DNA from: Circinella umbellata
Taxonomy: Eukaryota > Mucoromycota > Mucoromycetes > Mucorales > Lichtheimiaceae
Length of the DNA stretch: 64,000 bases
Assembly (NCBI GenBank): GCA_025093555.1
Contig: JAIWNF010000038.1
Span: 372,001-436,000, forward strand
Direction of reading: 5' to 3'
Position 1 is the stretch's first letter, and each line of letters opens with the position of its first letter. The position numbers and the translations under genes are program-made. The notes under the pieces are model-generated. The model saw only the letters and a program-made list of their open reading frames with translations, made no database searches and was not told the DNA's origin. Below, in pieces: positions 1 to 12,085 of this stretch.

Positions 1-1721
1 TCATTAGCACCATAATAAGTATTCGATATTATATTATAAAAAATATGTCTACCTGCTGCCCTAGTCATCAACATTTAATGTATTAAGTTATTACATTTGA
101 AAACAAAAGGGTTGTTATTATTATCCATACGTTTATTCATACCCCCCAAAAAAAACATGTGTTATTATGCACACACGCACACGCACACACATACACATAC
201 ACAAATATATATCCCATTTACAACTCCCATTCCTGTCCTAACCGCTTCTTCTTGTTTATTTATTATATCATTTAATTCGACGTAGAATGGCGCTATGTTT
301 TCAAAAAAAAGCTACTATTGCTTGTTTTCTTTTAATAATTATCATCCAATAATGCATTACGTACGTATTGCAACATGTCGATTAAAAAGACGGTGAATTC
401 GATACGAATTATATCGTAACTTCTTCTCCTGAATATAATATGTAATCCAATATAATAAGGAATTTGGTAAGTTTGTTATTGGCGCCGTATCACGGGTTCA
501 GACCATCAAGTTCGTCGTCCCTCTTAAATATGTATTCTAAAGTTTAATGATATTTTCTGCGCCTTATTTTTTTTTACCCTTAACTTTCGTATTTTTAGCT
601 TACAAAATAACAACAAAGGTAAAGTTTAATACCTGACGACAACAATATAACGATTATACATACGTATTACAAATGATTTTATTGTCTGAACATATTATTT
701 TACCTGTTATTGCCTTTTGTACTGAAATAAATTAATAGATTTATAATCAAAATATGTGTATCGTATAGTTTGTATGATATATGAACAAATCCATTTATAA
801 AAAAAAAATAGCAGTCAGTAATGTACGTACGTACGTATTTGTTGCTGATCGACAAAACAAATATTTGGTCACTCTCTTGGGGCTTGGCATTGATCATCTC
901 TTTATTTAATTAATAAATACCTAGTAATTTCTTTGTTTATTTTTTTGTACTACTACATTTCCTTGCTACCCACAACCCATTTATTCTCATAGAAAAAAAG
1001 CACGCCTCGTGACCACTGGATTGTTTGTATGGTTCATTCAAATATTTGGGTTTGGGTTTCTAAAACTAAAATAGTATTCTCCAATGGAATGGTAGAAGTC
1101 CTTATAAGATACGCTTCGGTATTTACGCCTCGTGTAACCTTTTTACCCTAACTTGCTCCACCTACTTATAAAAAATAAAGGTTGTTTGATTACACTAGCG
1201 ATAAGCGACAGTAGTAATATTAAATATTCATTCCACCATTTTATTATATATAAAAGATGACATTGGTCATATAATTTCTTCTTAATGAAGGAGAATTATG
1301 ACTATATAAAGTCTAGTTTCTCAAAATATAATAAGATAATGATTGTTCAAAGAAGAGTATATACTCTATGTTATAGATATTTATGTCATTACCATTATTA
1401 TGTTCAATAATAAATAGTGGTATAAATTATAGTAGCTATACACCAAGTACTGTATTTTTGCATCCACCATACAATTATACGTAGCCTCAAATAATAACAT
1501 GTATACTCTATGACGTTAAAATTAACCGATTCTTGCTCCACTGTAATATTAGTTGTATGCATAATCAATCATAACACTTTTTTATTGTTTTTTTTTATTA
1601 GTCCCATTGGCTCAATCATCAGCACAACAACAGCATAATGTAATGCCAACGATAGTCAAGATAAAAAAAAATGTAAAATGAAATAGTTCTTTTTAGACCT
1701 TATTTGATGATAAGTGACCTT
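1..1721. other. Gene-free AT-rich left end of window
   Basis: I see no supported gene. Open frames are short and start at non-ATG codons or are low-complexity. There is a CA-rich microsatellite at about 168-206 and many A/T homopolymers. A short palindromic cgtacgtacgta run lies near 823-837. Nothing here looks like a tRNA or an element terminus. Confidence 0.5.
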
Positions 1722-2845
1722 TTAAGTATTTGCGTCTTTATAGTTTTTAAAATAGCCATTGGCTCGTCCTTTATCATAGCAATCTCGCCAGTTCATGCGC
1801 TTGTGGGTTTTCATATGTTCAGTAATGAGCTCGTCAACAACATCTAGATCGCGTTTCCGCTCCTCTGGCTCAATTATGGACATAACTTCAGTCTGTTGCC
1901 TTCCGACTGTTCAGCTAACGCCTCCTGGTAGATCTAGAGGTTGTAGCGTGTTGGATGGCTCAAAAGAACATCGTCGTTTGTATTTGTGGAGACAGGTTTT
2001 GGTGTGCATAATGCCCATACTTGCATACTCACGTGCTCGCTTGAAGCATTGCCCACCTTAATCGTTTGCTTTTGGGTTTCCACGCGGACATTAGTCAATA
2101 CATCAATAGTTGCTTGGGTCATGGGGACGAACTTCTCGATCAAGTACTTTTTTAGCTACCGAATACAGCACCTTGGTTGTCGCGTTGTTTTTTATAATTC
2201 CAAGCCAAGCAGAGAGCATTTTTGCCTCATGAAAACATATTCCAACGCAACTAAAGGGTCAAGAGGTTTATTTAAATGACCATATATACAGTACTAGAAC
2301 GTGTCATAATTAAATGTTCGCTTGCCCAGTAATCACAAAACCAGCCCTTGTCAGTATCTTGAAAGTTCCTTAGCAATCTCTGTCCTTATTGTTTTTACGC
2401 AGAAAGTCAATGCAACTGGTTCCGTATTGTTGTGGGTTTTATAAATGTGGTTGCAGTACTTTTGTAAACGGTGGATGAAAGGCTTGTCAACGACATTTTG
2501 AATCTCTACTACTATTAGTGGAAGAGCACTGGACAGTGACATGATTGATGCTTAAAGAATATCTACGCGTCGACCATTTACCCACTCGCATCTACGCGAT
2601 ACATATTGGACTTTAGCATAGTCACCTAGATACTTTACTAAATCATTACCACGAGCTTTGACTTTTTCAGTTCAAGCGGCATTTGAAACTTACCAATGAC
2701 TCTTGAAACAATGAGGTATATAATAACACGCTTGTCTTCGAGTATTGCTTTTGACATGGGATCTGTTCCCGGCTTGTGCTCTGGTGGTATTTTAAAATTT
2801 AAAAGATCATAATCTTGAAAATGAGGTAAAGCTAGTTTGTCTCAG
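1722..2845 (-). pseudogene. Decayed PD-(D/E)XK nuclease-like gene (Mucorales-type family)
   Basis: The minus strand carries at least six protein-like blocks, in the right order but in different frames or separated by stops. In 5'-3' order they are: a block reading ALPHFQDYDLLNFKIPPEHK near 2840; YLGDYAKVQYVSRRCEW then RRVDIL (to about 2573); an in-frame TAA; PLIVVEIQNVVDKPFIHRL with KYCNHIYK (2542-2354); DKGWFCDYWASEHL; LDPLVALEYVFMRQ; and a C-terminal block RMNWRDCYDKGRANGYF ending at TAA 1724-1722. The Asp of RRVDIL followed by the E-x-Q of VVEIQ fits a PD-(D/E)XK active site. I recall this arrangement from numerous uncharacterised Mucorales proteins, but I could not search for it. Frameshifts and stops make it a relic, not a working gene. 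Any role (transposon-associated nuclease) is inference. Confidence 0.6.
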
Positions 2846-2970
2846 AAAATATAAAAAGTTGTTTTTAATCACACGTCTTTAGTCGCTGAGGTGCTGTTAC
2901 AAAATTGTAAACACCAAAAATTCTAATAATGTTAATAGAAAATCTATGTAGTCATGAAGATCATTTCTAA

Positions 2971-3275
2971 AAAAAAATCGCACCAATAAATCCATTTTAA
3001 TCAAATAACCCAAGAGTATTATCTCTTTTTTTTGTGAATAATATTCGAGCAAGTCAGTGCTAATAACTAGTCATAACCGACATACCTTTATATTATGTTT
3101 TAGTAGACTAGTTTTACATTATCAAATAAACTGATACGTAGCAATGCCATTTAGAAGTGAAAAAAAAATTGCCCGGATAAGCACTTGTAATTTTTTTTAA
3201 AAAAAACGAAAAATCGTACCAATAAAGCCATTTTAATCAAAAAATTCAAAAAAATTATCTCCTTTCTGTAGATAA
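2971..3275. repeat. Imperfect direct repeat pair with AAAAATCGCAC-type cores
   Basis: Two segments (about 2971-3040 and 3203-3275) share aaaaatcg(c/t)accaataaa, cattttaatcaaa and attatctc in the same order, at roughly 80 percent identity by eye. Two more aaaaatcgcac cores lie near 4305 and 4328, beyond the pogo-like element. They may be subterminal repeats of a decayed element. No termini could be fixed. Confidence 0.45.
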
Positions 3276-3299
3276 GTTATCATCAATGAACAGTAAATA

Positions 3300-4078
3300 C
3301 AGTAAGTATTCGCTAAACCGGTAGTTTTTCTTAAATATTTATTATATACTTAGTAAAATACCGGTGATTCGCTAAACCGGTATCCGGTGAGCTTTCTTAA
3401 ATATTTACCGGGTTTATAATAGTATTATTCTACTATCTTATATCATATAATATCAATCTTTTATTGGTAACATTATTGACACGGCCTTCCTTTAACGTCA
3501 TCTAAGCTCTTCCCTTTGTTTCAGTTGGCTGCTTTGTTTCCATAAAAATTGAAAATACACAAATCATTCTTGCCGTCAAAAGAAACCTTCTCAACACCTT
3601 GTTGATAACAGTGTCTCTTTTCACCAACTTCACACAGATGCTTTTTCTTCTTTCTTATCTGGGTATGTATGTATTTTTTTTCAACTTTGTCACGTACTTG
3701 TTTATTACCATTGAGTACTGTATGTAATTATGTTGTTGATACAATTCATTTTTACTCATTTATTCAACCGCTAACCATGGTCCATATTTTGAACACACTT
3801 TGTTGTACATTCACTATTAATCCTGTCTCTGGTTAACTATCACTGTTCGATGAATACTGTACGCTAATATCATTTTTATCACCAAAATATTAGCTCATAA
3901 TGGCATAGATACATTATATCAGCTATCATTTTTTTTATCTTATCCGTACAGCTTAGTTGTTTTTTCAGTATATTCTACATATTAGTACCAGCTGCATTTC
4001 AATTCGTTAAACCGGTAATTCGCTAAACTGGTACAAACCCTCACATATATTGAGTACCGGTTTAACGAATACTCACTA
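3300..4078. mobile_element. pogo/Tc1-mariner-like non-autonomous element (MITE)
   Basis: The two ends are inverted copies of each other. The left end starts CAGTAAGTATTCGCTAAACC and the right end, read inward on the minus strand, starts TAGTGAGTATTCGTTAAACC, both followed by GGTA. Both ends abut a TA dinucleotide (3298-3299 and 4079-4080), as expected of Tc1/mariner superfamily insertion. A CAGT-type terminus resembles pogo/Fot1 elements. Further copies of attcg(c/t)taaac(c/t)ggta sit just inside the ends at 3367-3382, 4002-4017 and 4018-4033. The 779-bp body has no transposase-length frame, so the element would need transposase in trans. Confidence 0.65.
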
Positions 4079-4080
4079 TA

Positions 4081-6454
4081 TTTATACGTATATTCTATAT
4101 TACGTATTTATTTTAGTAGGTTGGTTTCAATAGTGTAAAATTAATTGAAACGAATATCATTCACAAGAAGTTGTTATACGTAGAGAAAAAAATGTATAGA
4201 GTCTTAATGAAGTATGTTTAGTAAGAGAAGTCGTACTGGTAATATCACTAGAGGATTGGCTATGGCTGTTTGCGCTCTACCCCTACAATTAGACACCCGC
4301 TAGAAAAAATCGCACTGCTAAGAAAAAAAAAATCGCACAGGTAGCACTACCCATAAGATATATAGTATGCGATTGGAAAAGCTTTCTTCTGGTTTGTATA
4401 TATTTGCTTTTATTATTTCTGTAGCAGTTCCTTGTCATTTAAAAAGTAAAATCAACAGACCTGTTACTGCCGTAAAATAAAAAGACACCAAGATGCTATA
4501 AATGCTCTTTCTTCCACGCTACAGTATCTCTAATTTACAAGTAACATAATGTATATTCTTACATGAAATAAAGGAAAATTAACTTTTACGAAAAAAGTTT
4601 CTTTCTCATATAACAATTGATATATTAAAGAAGAATAAATACATAGTGCTTATCAAAACAAATCGATGTTTCTTCTTTTTCGAACACACAGACATGGGCT
4701 CCATTCCATTCTACTGCCAAGCTGTGAGTTTTATTTTATAGACAAAAAGACGTGCTTTTATTTTTTAGCCTATCTATTACTATTCCTTTTACAAGGTTTT
4801 ATTGCTAATTATTAGTATCTATTGTTGAAGAAGCATCTTTTTACAATGATTTTTTGATATGGCTCGCTTATGTAGACTAAGCTTTTTGTACATATTGATA
4901 TGGTCATCATTACGTATTACGTACTCGGGTTTTATAAATGGGTGAATGTCATAATTCATGCCAATGTATTCCATATTCAAAATTGCAGGATAAAGTTAAG
5001 TAAAGATGAAAGAGAAATCAAATGGTCAATGGTAACCTTACTAGCACTTGCTCGCCACATGAAGCTAATGTATACCTATTCTGCTGCTCTGGGTACATTC
5101 AAATAACCATATAAATCATATCTGAATTGTTAATGTTAGTAATATATTATCTGTCTCCTGAGATTATACCTTTAATTACTAAGCCTAATCAGATACTCGT
5201 TCTTTTTAATTTGTAACTGTTGTAGGAATTAAAAAAAAGCTTCTAATTATTACATAAAAACCATTATATATATTGAATCAAACTATTGCTATCTTCAGCA
5301 AAAACAGGCATCTTACCGTATTATACATTAATCTACATTTTAATAAGCTCTTTAGTTATCTTCCCAAACAGTCAGTCATCAAAATGTATTTATAATATCA
5401 GCGAAATATGTACATGCTTTCATGATTGTTCACGTCATCTTCAGTTGTAGTATCAGAAAATAAAACTTCATTTTTGTTTAGCTTGTTTATATTCCAATTT
5501 TTATGATATAGACATAGAATGCCATATTGTTAGCATCATAAAAAAAAACTTTGTGCTTGTTTTGTAATCATTATATATCAACACTTGGAATTTTTTGTTA
5601 CATAATAAAGCAGATGATTTACACATGAAATACAAGTCATATGCTCATATATATATATATTGATTCAATGGCAAACTTGTCATGAGGTTGTCAACTGAAT
5701 GCTTTATATGTTCTTTTGATATACTTATAGTAAGTATAAATCATTCACATTACATTTTCAATATTATTATTAATTTGATTAATAATCGGTTTTTAATGGT
5801 TGTGTAATTTTTTTCTCTAAATTACGATTTTTGTTTCTAAACAAAAGATAAAAACCATTTTGCGCAAGTTTATAAATGTATTTACACTGCATAATTTTGA
5901 ATTATCATGATCCTGTACACCAATTCAACAATCTATAAGAATTCCGAATATGTATTAGTGAAGAAGAGATTACTTTCCCGATCATCCATAATTTTGTGTA
6001 ACGTATGAAGTGATACAGTTGCTGTTTTTGATAAGTTGGACAGGCCGCTAAAACAATTAAACCTTCCTAAATAATCACTACAAAAGAACAAAAGAAACCA
6101 CACCGGAGCTTTTTTTTCTTTACATATATATTTACATGGATATTTGTCTTACTCCTTCACTCTTTTACTTTACTATAAAGAAACTCAATATGATCGAGAT
6201 TGAATGTTTATATCGTGTATATGTAAACATATATTTAGCAAACTGCCTATCTATAAAATGTTCAGTTACAACCAATGTTTACTATTTAATTAATAAAAAT
6301 CGGAGTCGTTAGGGTATGGGACGTAGGAAACCATCCTCGGAGCCTGCGCCGAATCATAATAAATACACTTGATCTGTCGTTTCGAAAGCCATTATCAAAT
6401 AGCTCTTTCCCTACCATTTCTTTATTCTCCCCTCTCTCTTACGATCCTTTCAAA
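4081..6454. other. Intergenic AT-rich DNA upstream of the P450
   Basis: There is no supported gene. Frames such as 4900-5106 are short, without motifs, and interrupted soon after. The last 150 bp before the P450 start is less AT-rich (cggagtcgttag, ggagcctgcgccg near 6301-6352) and ends in pyrimidine-rich sequence (6390-6450). It probably holds the P450 promoter. Confidence 0.4.
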
Positions 6455-9146
6455 ATGGTTACATTACCAAATAGTGCTCAGCTTATTGACTTATTTAATG
6501 AAGTTCAAAATAAGCTATCATCTCGTCAAGAAGTACGAACAGGTGTTATCTCAGCTGCAGCAATAATAACCAGTTATGTTCTTTACAAACAGTTTTTTGC
6601 AAAGGTAAAAATAAATAAAAAAATTATGTGATCTATCGACATCATTTTATATGATGTCTCTTGGGAGAATTTTTTTTTTATTTTGATTTAATAACGTTCG
6701 GAATATACACTAACATATCTATAAATGGAAATCTAAACTAGTCTAAAGATAATTGTCCTTCTGTTCCATATTCAGTTCCAGTACTTGGGTCAACAAAGGA
6801 GTATATTGACAATCCTCAAGCTTTTGTTGAAAAATGGACAGCTGAATTAGGTGAAATATATCGAATTCATTTATTTGGAGAGGTAACATAAGATGACATT
6901 TCATTTATTATAACTTTGATGAATATATATATAATGCATATAAATAATATATTATCATTTTTGACATGTTTTACTTTATATCTAAAAATAGATGAGCACC
7001 GTTGTATCAGGCAGATACGTTCGTGAAATTCTGTTGAGTTCTAGCTTTGATTTTATTACAAGTGTTACTAAGGTTAGAGAACTCTTACTTAACTTTTTAA
7101 AAAGCGAACGGTTAAAATTGAATGATATCACTAAAACTTTATCTGTAATATTATCGTTTCTGTATATAGAGATTCGATATGAATGCATTAGCTCGTATTC
7201 CAGCTCATGTTATTACAGGTGATGCTTCTAGAAAGGTTGTTGTTAACAAATTAACACCTAACTTGAAGAGATATACAAAACGTGCTGTTGAAAATGTAAC
7301 TATTATCTATTTTGTTTGATTATGGCATCTGCAGATAAATATTTAGTATATAATTTATTCACTCACCAATAATATATATAGCTTATTGTTGGACTTGAAG
7401 ACATTGTGGGTGATCTTAAAGGTAAACAAAATAAAACTTATATTAACATTTATATATCATATACACATAACTAACAATAATTTATTATCAGAACCCATGG
7501 AATTGCCAGACATCTATATGCTTGTTCAACGTATGGTTGCTCGCGCCAGTGCATCTGTATTCGTTGGTGAAGAGCTCTGCAAGGATTCTGATCTCATTGA
7601 TATCTTCCAAGTAAGTTACATAACATAAACACATGTAAACTATTTGTTCTCAAAACTTATTTTTTTTTCTTTATACTATAGAACCTTACAACCGATATTG
7701 GCTCTTTACTTCGACCCAAAATCCCAATCATGATGTTCTTCCCTCGTTTGATGGGTTTGCAAATGAGGTAATAAATAGAATTCTTTCAATTACAAATAAC
7801 AACAGCAATACCCCGTATAGTATTTTATTTATTTATCTACTATAATACAGAATTTTGGGTAAATTTTCCCCAGCAGTTCAAAAATATCGACAAAATATGA
7901 TTAAGGGAATGTCACCTGAAATCCAAAGACGATTGGATGGTGCCAACGATCCAAACTTCGAGAGACCCGTACGTAGTTTATCTATTGGTAACAGCAGTAA
8001 AAATATAAATGAATGTTTTACTAACAGACTACTATCATATAAATTAGGATGATATTTTGCAAGACATCCTTGAAGATAACCCAGCTGAACCTGGTACCTC
8101 AGTAGCAGAACATTGTGTTAATTGGATGTTCTCTCTTATTTTTGCTAGTGTTCATACAACCAGTGAAAATGCTACCGTCGTAATTTACCGGTTGCTTGAA
8201 CATCCAGAACTCATGGACGACCTTTTGGAAGAACAAAATGAGGTTTTACGTCGCCATGGTGTTGAAGCAGGAAAGGGTAGTGAAGCATTTTCATTCAACA
8301 TTATCAAGGAATTTGTCAAATTAGACAGTGTTTGTCGTGAAGCTTTGAGATTGAAAAATCAATATTTGGAACTTCCTCATACTAATATTTCTGGCAAGAA
8401 TGTTGTATTGAGTAATGGTGTTGTTATTCCTCCAGGTAATGTTTAATACACCCTAAAAATGAGTTATTATGATTTGTCATACATAAATTATTAACTATTA
8501 TATGAATATATGTATATGCTACAGGTCAAGATGTCTATATCAATTATTGGTATAATCATCGTGATTCTAGCTACAAGGGTGCTACTGCTGATGTTGAACT
8601 TACTGAATTTAAGCCTTACCGATTCGTCGATACAGGTAAGAAGAGAATAAAATTTAGTAGAATTAAAAATATTAAAAATTAAACTCTACATTATTTATCT
8701 AAATAGGTCGACCCTCAACTAAAGTTAGCGATGACTTCTTACTTTTTGGTGAAGGAAAACACGCCTGCCCGTAAGTATTTTTATATCAGTTTACTATTGA
8801 ACGACCAGTATATTAATACGAAACAAGAGAACCCGTCATTAACTCATCTTGAATGCTATTTATGTAGTGGTCGTTGGTTCGCCATCCAAGAAATCAAAAC
8901 CATTATATCCCTTTTCCTTCGTGACTATTCTCTTCGTCCAGCTGAAAAGATTAAATTCCCTGACTCTATCATGACAGGTAAAGGAAATAAAAAAATTAAT
9001 AAACATTGCTCTAGGTTATTGTCTTCTTTAACTATGATATTTTTTAAAATATCATTGACTAATTCGCTTTCTTAACATATTTTTTTTTTCAATAAGGTAC
9101 GCCTTCTGGCAAGGTCACAATTGAAAAGAAGGAGCGAAAAATGTAA
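6455..9146 (+). CDS. Cytochrome P450 monooxygenase, 13 exons, 527 aa
   Basis: A haem-thiolate monooxygenase, probably ER-anchored. Exons: 6455-6604, 6742-6882, 6992-7072, 7170-7295, 7382-7421, 7492-7610, 7682-7767, 7851-7968, 8048-8435, 8525-8635, 8707-8770, 8868-8977, 9097-9146. All phases close to 527 aa. The N-terminus has a hydrophobic anchor (about residues 29-48), then a proline-containing hinge (SVPVLGST). The haem loop reads FGEGKHACPG (Cys474, split by an intron), the K-helix ExxR is EALR (385-388), and a YRF segment lies between them. The I-helix reads FASVHTTS: the usual acidic residue before TT is histidine 323, a variant I recall from some fungal P450s of secondary metabolism. 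Length is normal. The substrate cannot be inferred. It is convergent with the uL1m gene. Confidence 0.9.
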
Positions 9147-9472
9147 AGAAGATTTATTTATTGAATATTTAATGCACCCATTGTTATATACTCTTTGATA
9201 TAAATATCATACAACTAGTTATTTTTATCTACATTCTCTTTTATCATTCGCTACTCTTTTTTTTAAAAGAAATAATATAATCATCCATTAAATAAATAAA
9301 ACGCAACTTCTATATATGAAAAAAGTAATTAGTAAGAAGAAAAATTGGAATCTTTATAATGTAATGCTTTTGTTTTGTCTTTGTTTTGTCTTTGCAAAAT
9401 ATATACTAATCTATACTTTTTTCAAGGTTAAGGAGAGAGAAAGGGAAGGAAAGAGAGGGGAGTGGTACATAT
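9147..9472. other. 3' intergenic space between convergent genes
   Basis: This short AT-rich spacer holds the 3' ends of the P450 (+) and uL1m (-). It has aataaa-type signals, for example near 9290-9298, and a purine-rich run (9432-9462). No gene is seen. Confidence 0.5.
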
Positions 9473-10062
9473 TTAAATGGAAGGTCCACCAGCAATAACA
9501 ATACCAGGGCCTCGTGTGGATGATAAAACAACGTTTTGAATAATGCCTATGAGAAACAAATAGTTTGGATTAAAAATTACAGATAGAAAAAATAACACCC
9601 TCTCTTCTCATCTCACATCGCTATACAAAGAAAGAGAGATATTTACCTTTAAGGTTGTTTGTTTTGCCAAAGGTCCGTAATTCTTCCAAGATTACACCAA
9701 GATTGGCTATATTGACAAGAAGAAAAATCCATAAGTTTTCATTAACATCATAATACAATTACCCTTCTACTCCAGTATCCTATTAAACTAATATACCTTC
9801 GATATCCCTGGCTTCAAAGTTTACTTTACCAATACCTAATATATTATCATTATTAACCATATTCTATTTAGTTATCATAAAATACTTATAGATACTAATG
9901 CCGTCTATATGTTTTGTTGTACCTGTATGTAAAACACCACGTTTATCTCCCTTAAAATCAAAGGACCCCTTGGATGTTCGTACAATATTAGCGATATCAT
10001 CAGTGACAGTTCCTAGATAAAAAATAATTATAAGATAAACACCACATAAATTAATAATAAAT

Positions 10063-10114
<52 letters not shown>

Positions 10115-10639
10115 CACACCTTTTTTAACAGTAGGCATTAAACCCTTTGGACCTAATACTCGAGCGATTTTTGTAACAGCAGGGAACATGGCAGGAGTAG
10201 AAATACATTTGTCGAACTTAAGTTCACCATTTTGAACCTTTTCAATAAGTTCCTGACCTCCAACAAATTGTGCACCAGCAGCAACAGCTTCTTCAGCTTG
10301 TTTACCAGTAGCAAAAACTAAAATGGTAGCTTCTTGCTTTATATTACGAGGTAAAACAACCGATCCACGAATAAGAGGTGTTGACTTTTCAATTTTACAC
10401 TGAATATGAGCTTCAATTTGATGTTGAGGGTTGCCCACTTCAAAAGCATGTAATACGCGAACAGCTTCTTGAATGTCAAGTGCGTCTGGATTTTCTCGTG
10501 CTGCTGCTTTCTTTTTCTTTTTAGAAACAAATGTACGGGTTAAGATAAGAGGTGTAGCAGTGGCTGCATTGTTTTTTGATGCTGATCGAATCGTAAAGGC
10601 GGTACAGCGTCGACCTGTTGTGCGTACAATGGGTAACAT
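9473..10639 (-). CDS. Mitochondrial large-subunit ribosomal protein uL1m, 260 aa
   Basis: A structural protein of the mitoribosome L1 stalk. Exons on the minus strand: 10639-10120, 10012-9923, 9835-9797, 9706-9647, 9546-9473. All introns are phase 1 and the frame closes at 260 aa. The first 40 residues are rich in Arg/Thr/Ser with few acids, like a mitochondrial presequence. The L1 family core follows: ARVLGPKGLMPTVKKG at the end of exon 1, then GSFDFKGDKRGVLHT, IGKVNF and a C-terminal segment ending RGPGIVIAGGPSI. The start is the first ATG upstream of the presequence. Intron 1 contains an (AC)n(AT)n microsatellite at 10063-10113. Neighbouring genes are functionally unrelated, but three other mitochondrial genes lie in the window. 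Confidence 0.92.
10063..10113. repeat. Compound (AC)n(AT)n microsatellite in uL1m intron 1
   Basis: About 10 AC units run into about 15 AT units inside the first intron of the uL1m gene, close to its 5' splice site at 10119. It is likely length-polymorphic. Confidence 0.9.
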
Positions 10640-11167
10640 TGTTTATTATTATTATTGATTGTTTTGAAGTAGTAAGTTGGAAACGATTTTTATTTTTTGT
10701 TGCCAGACGAAAAAAACCCTCTATAAACTCCGCCACCCTACATTTTTCTTTAAAATTGTATACGGTCACACCAAAAAATAAAAGCGGGGTCCTGTATACA
10801 GATACTTTTAGCTGGCTGTGGGTATCTGTATATCGATTAATTATGCAATATTTATGTATAGTTTCTTTTACGATGATATATTCATAACGTTTGTATTTTG
10901 TTATTCTTTGTATACAAAAGCAAAAATAAAAATAAAAGGGAAAATAATAGTTTGAGAATAGTTTTGCGTTCAAATATAGAATACAGAAGAAGGGTAGAAA
11001 GAAGAAAAATAATATAAAAAAATAACGCAATAAGGTGTAAGGAAAAAGAAAAAGAGAAAGAGAAAAAAGAAAAACAAGAGACAAAAGAAAAAGGAGAAAA
11101 AATGAACAGAAGAAAAAAAAAATAAGCGATATAAAGATAATTATTTAAAATAATAGTAGAAATGTTA
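10640..11167. other. Promoter region of uL1m and 3' UTR of the Zn2Cys6 gene
   Basis: AT-rich spacer between two minus-strand genes. The part next to the transcription-factor stop is A/G-rich (11030-11130). The reverse-strand frames seen here are low-complexity F/L/S-rich shadows. No gene is supported. Confidence 0.45.
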
Positions 11168-12053
11168 TTATGCTGAATCTTCCCATTCACGATGAACTCT
11201 TTTTCTACTTGCAGCTGCATACATTGCTGCTGTTGAAAAATTAGATGAAGGCACTCCAGGTTGTTGCTGTTGTTGTTGTTGCTGTTGTTGTTGTTGACCT
11301 CCAAATTGCATTGCCATTCCATCAGCACCTCCCGTCCCTGATGCTCCAGCCGAGCCATATAATAATGCGTTCATTGCAGCTTGATCCATGTTCACATTGG
11401 CGAATAATGAAGCAGGATCAAATCCTCCATCAGCAGAAGAAGTTGCATCATTCATTGTATATGGTGATTGATTCATTCCTGTACCTTGAAGTCCAAATAG
11501 TGCTGGATTACTGAATAAGTTACCAGCGAATGAAGATGGATCATTGGGATTATTATTGTTATTACTGTTATTACTGTTATTATTTTGTCGATGTTGTGGT
11601 TGTTGTGTTTGTGATGGATGTGTTTGTGATGGATGTTGTTGGGTAGATTGTTGTTGATGATGATGCTGTTGTGAAAGCTGTTGGGGAGGTTGTTGTGATC
11701 GTTGTTGCTGTTGTGAATTATATATACCTGCTTGATTCATATCCGCAAATGGGAAGCTGGTACCAGAAGAAGGGTTAGGTGCAAAGGAAGTGTCTCCTAA
11801 CATATTTGAGCTTAATGATGCAAATACGTCTTGTTGACCCATCATGCGATCGCCTCCTTGATCCATTGCAAAGTTCATATCACGGAATAGCAATTGATCC
11901 ATGGGTGCCTCGCCACCTGTTCCTGTGAAGCCCATCAATGCTGGATTGTTAAAGAGCATACTGTTGGGACCACTTGACATCATATTGGCCGACGTTACAC
12001 CAGATAGTTGTTGTTGATATCCCATTGGGTTGGCCATTTGTTGTTGTGGTGTT

Positions 12054-12085
<32 letters not shown>

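Noticed and set aside
4900..5106. 68-aa frame in the upstream intergenic region
   Set aside because: Short, no motif, no supporting splice sites or neighbours.
6776..6882. P450 exon 2 starting at the cag at 6773-6775
   Set aside because: It leaves the frame broken by a stop. The acceptor at 6739-6741 keeps phase 0 and yields the expected proline hinge.
10521..11084. 187-aa minus-strand frame rich in F/L/S
   Set aside because: It is a non-ATG translation of AT-rich intergenic DNA that runs into the uL1m exon in the wrong frame.
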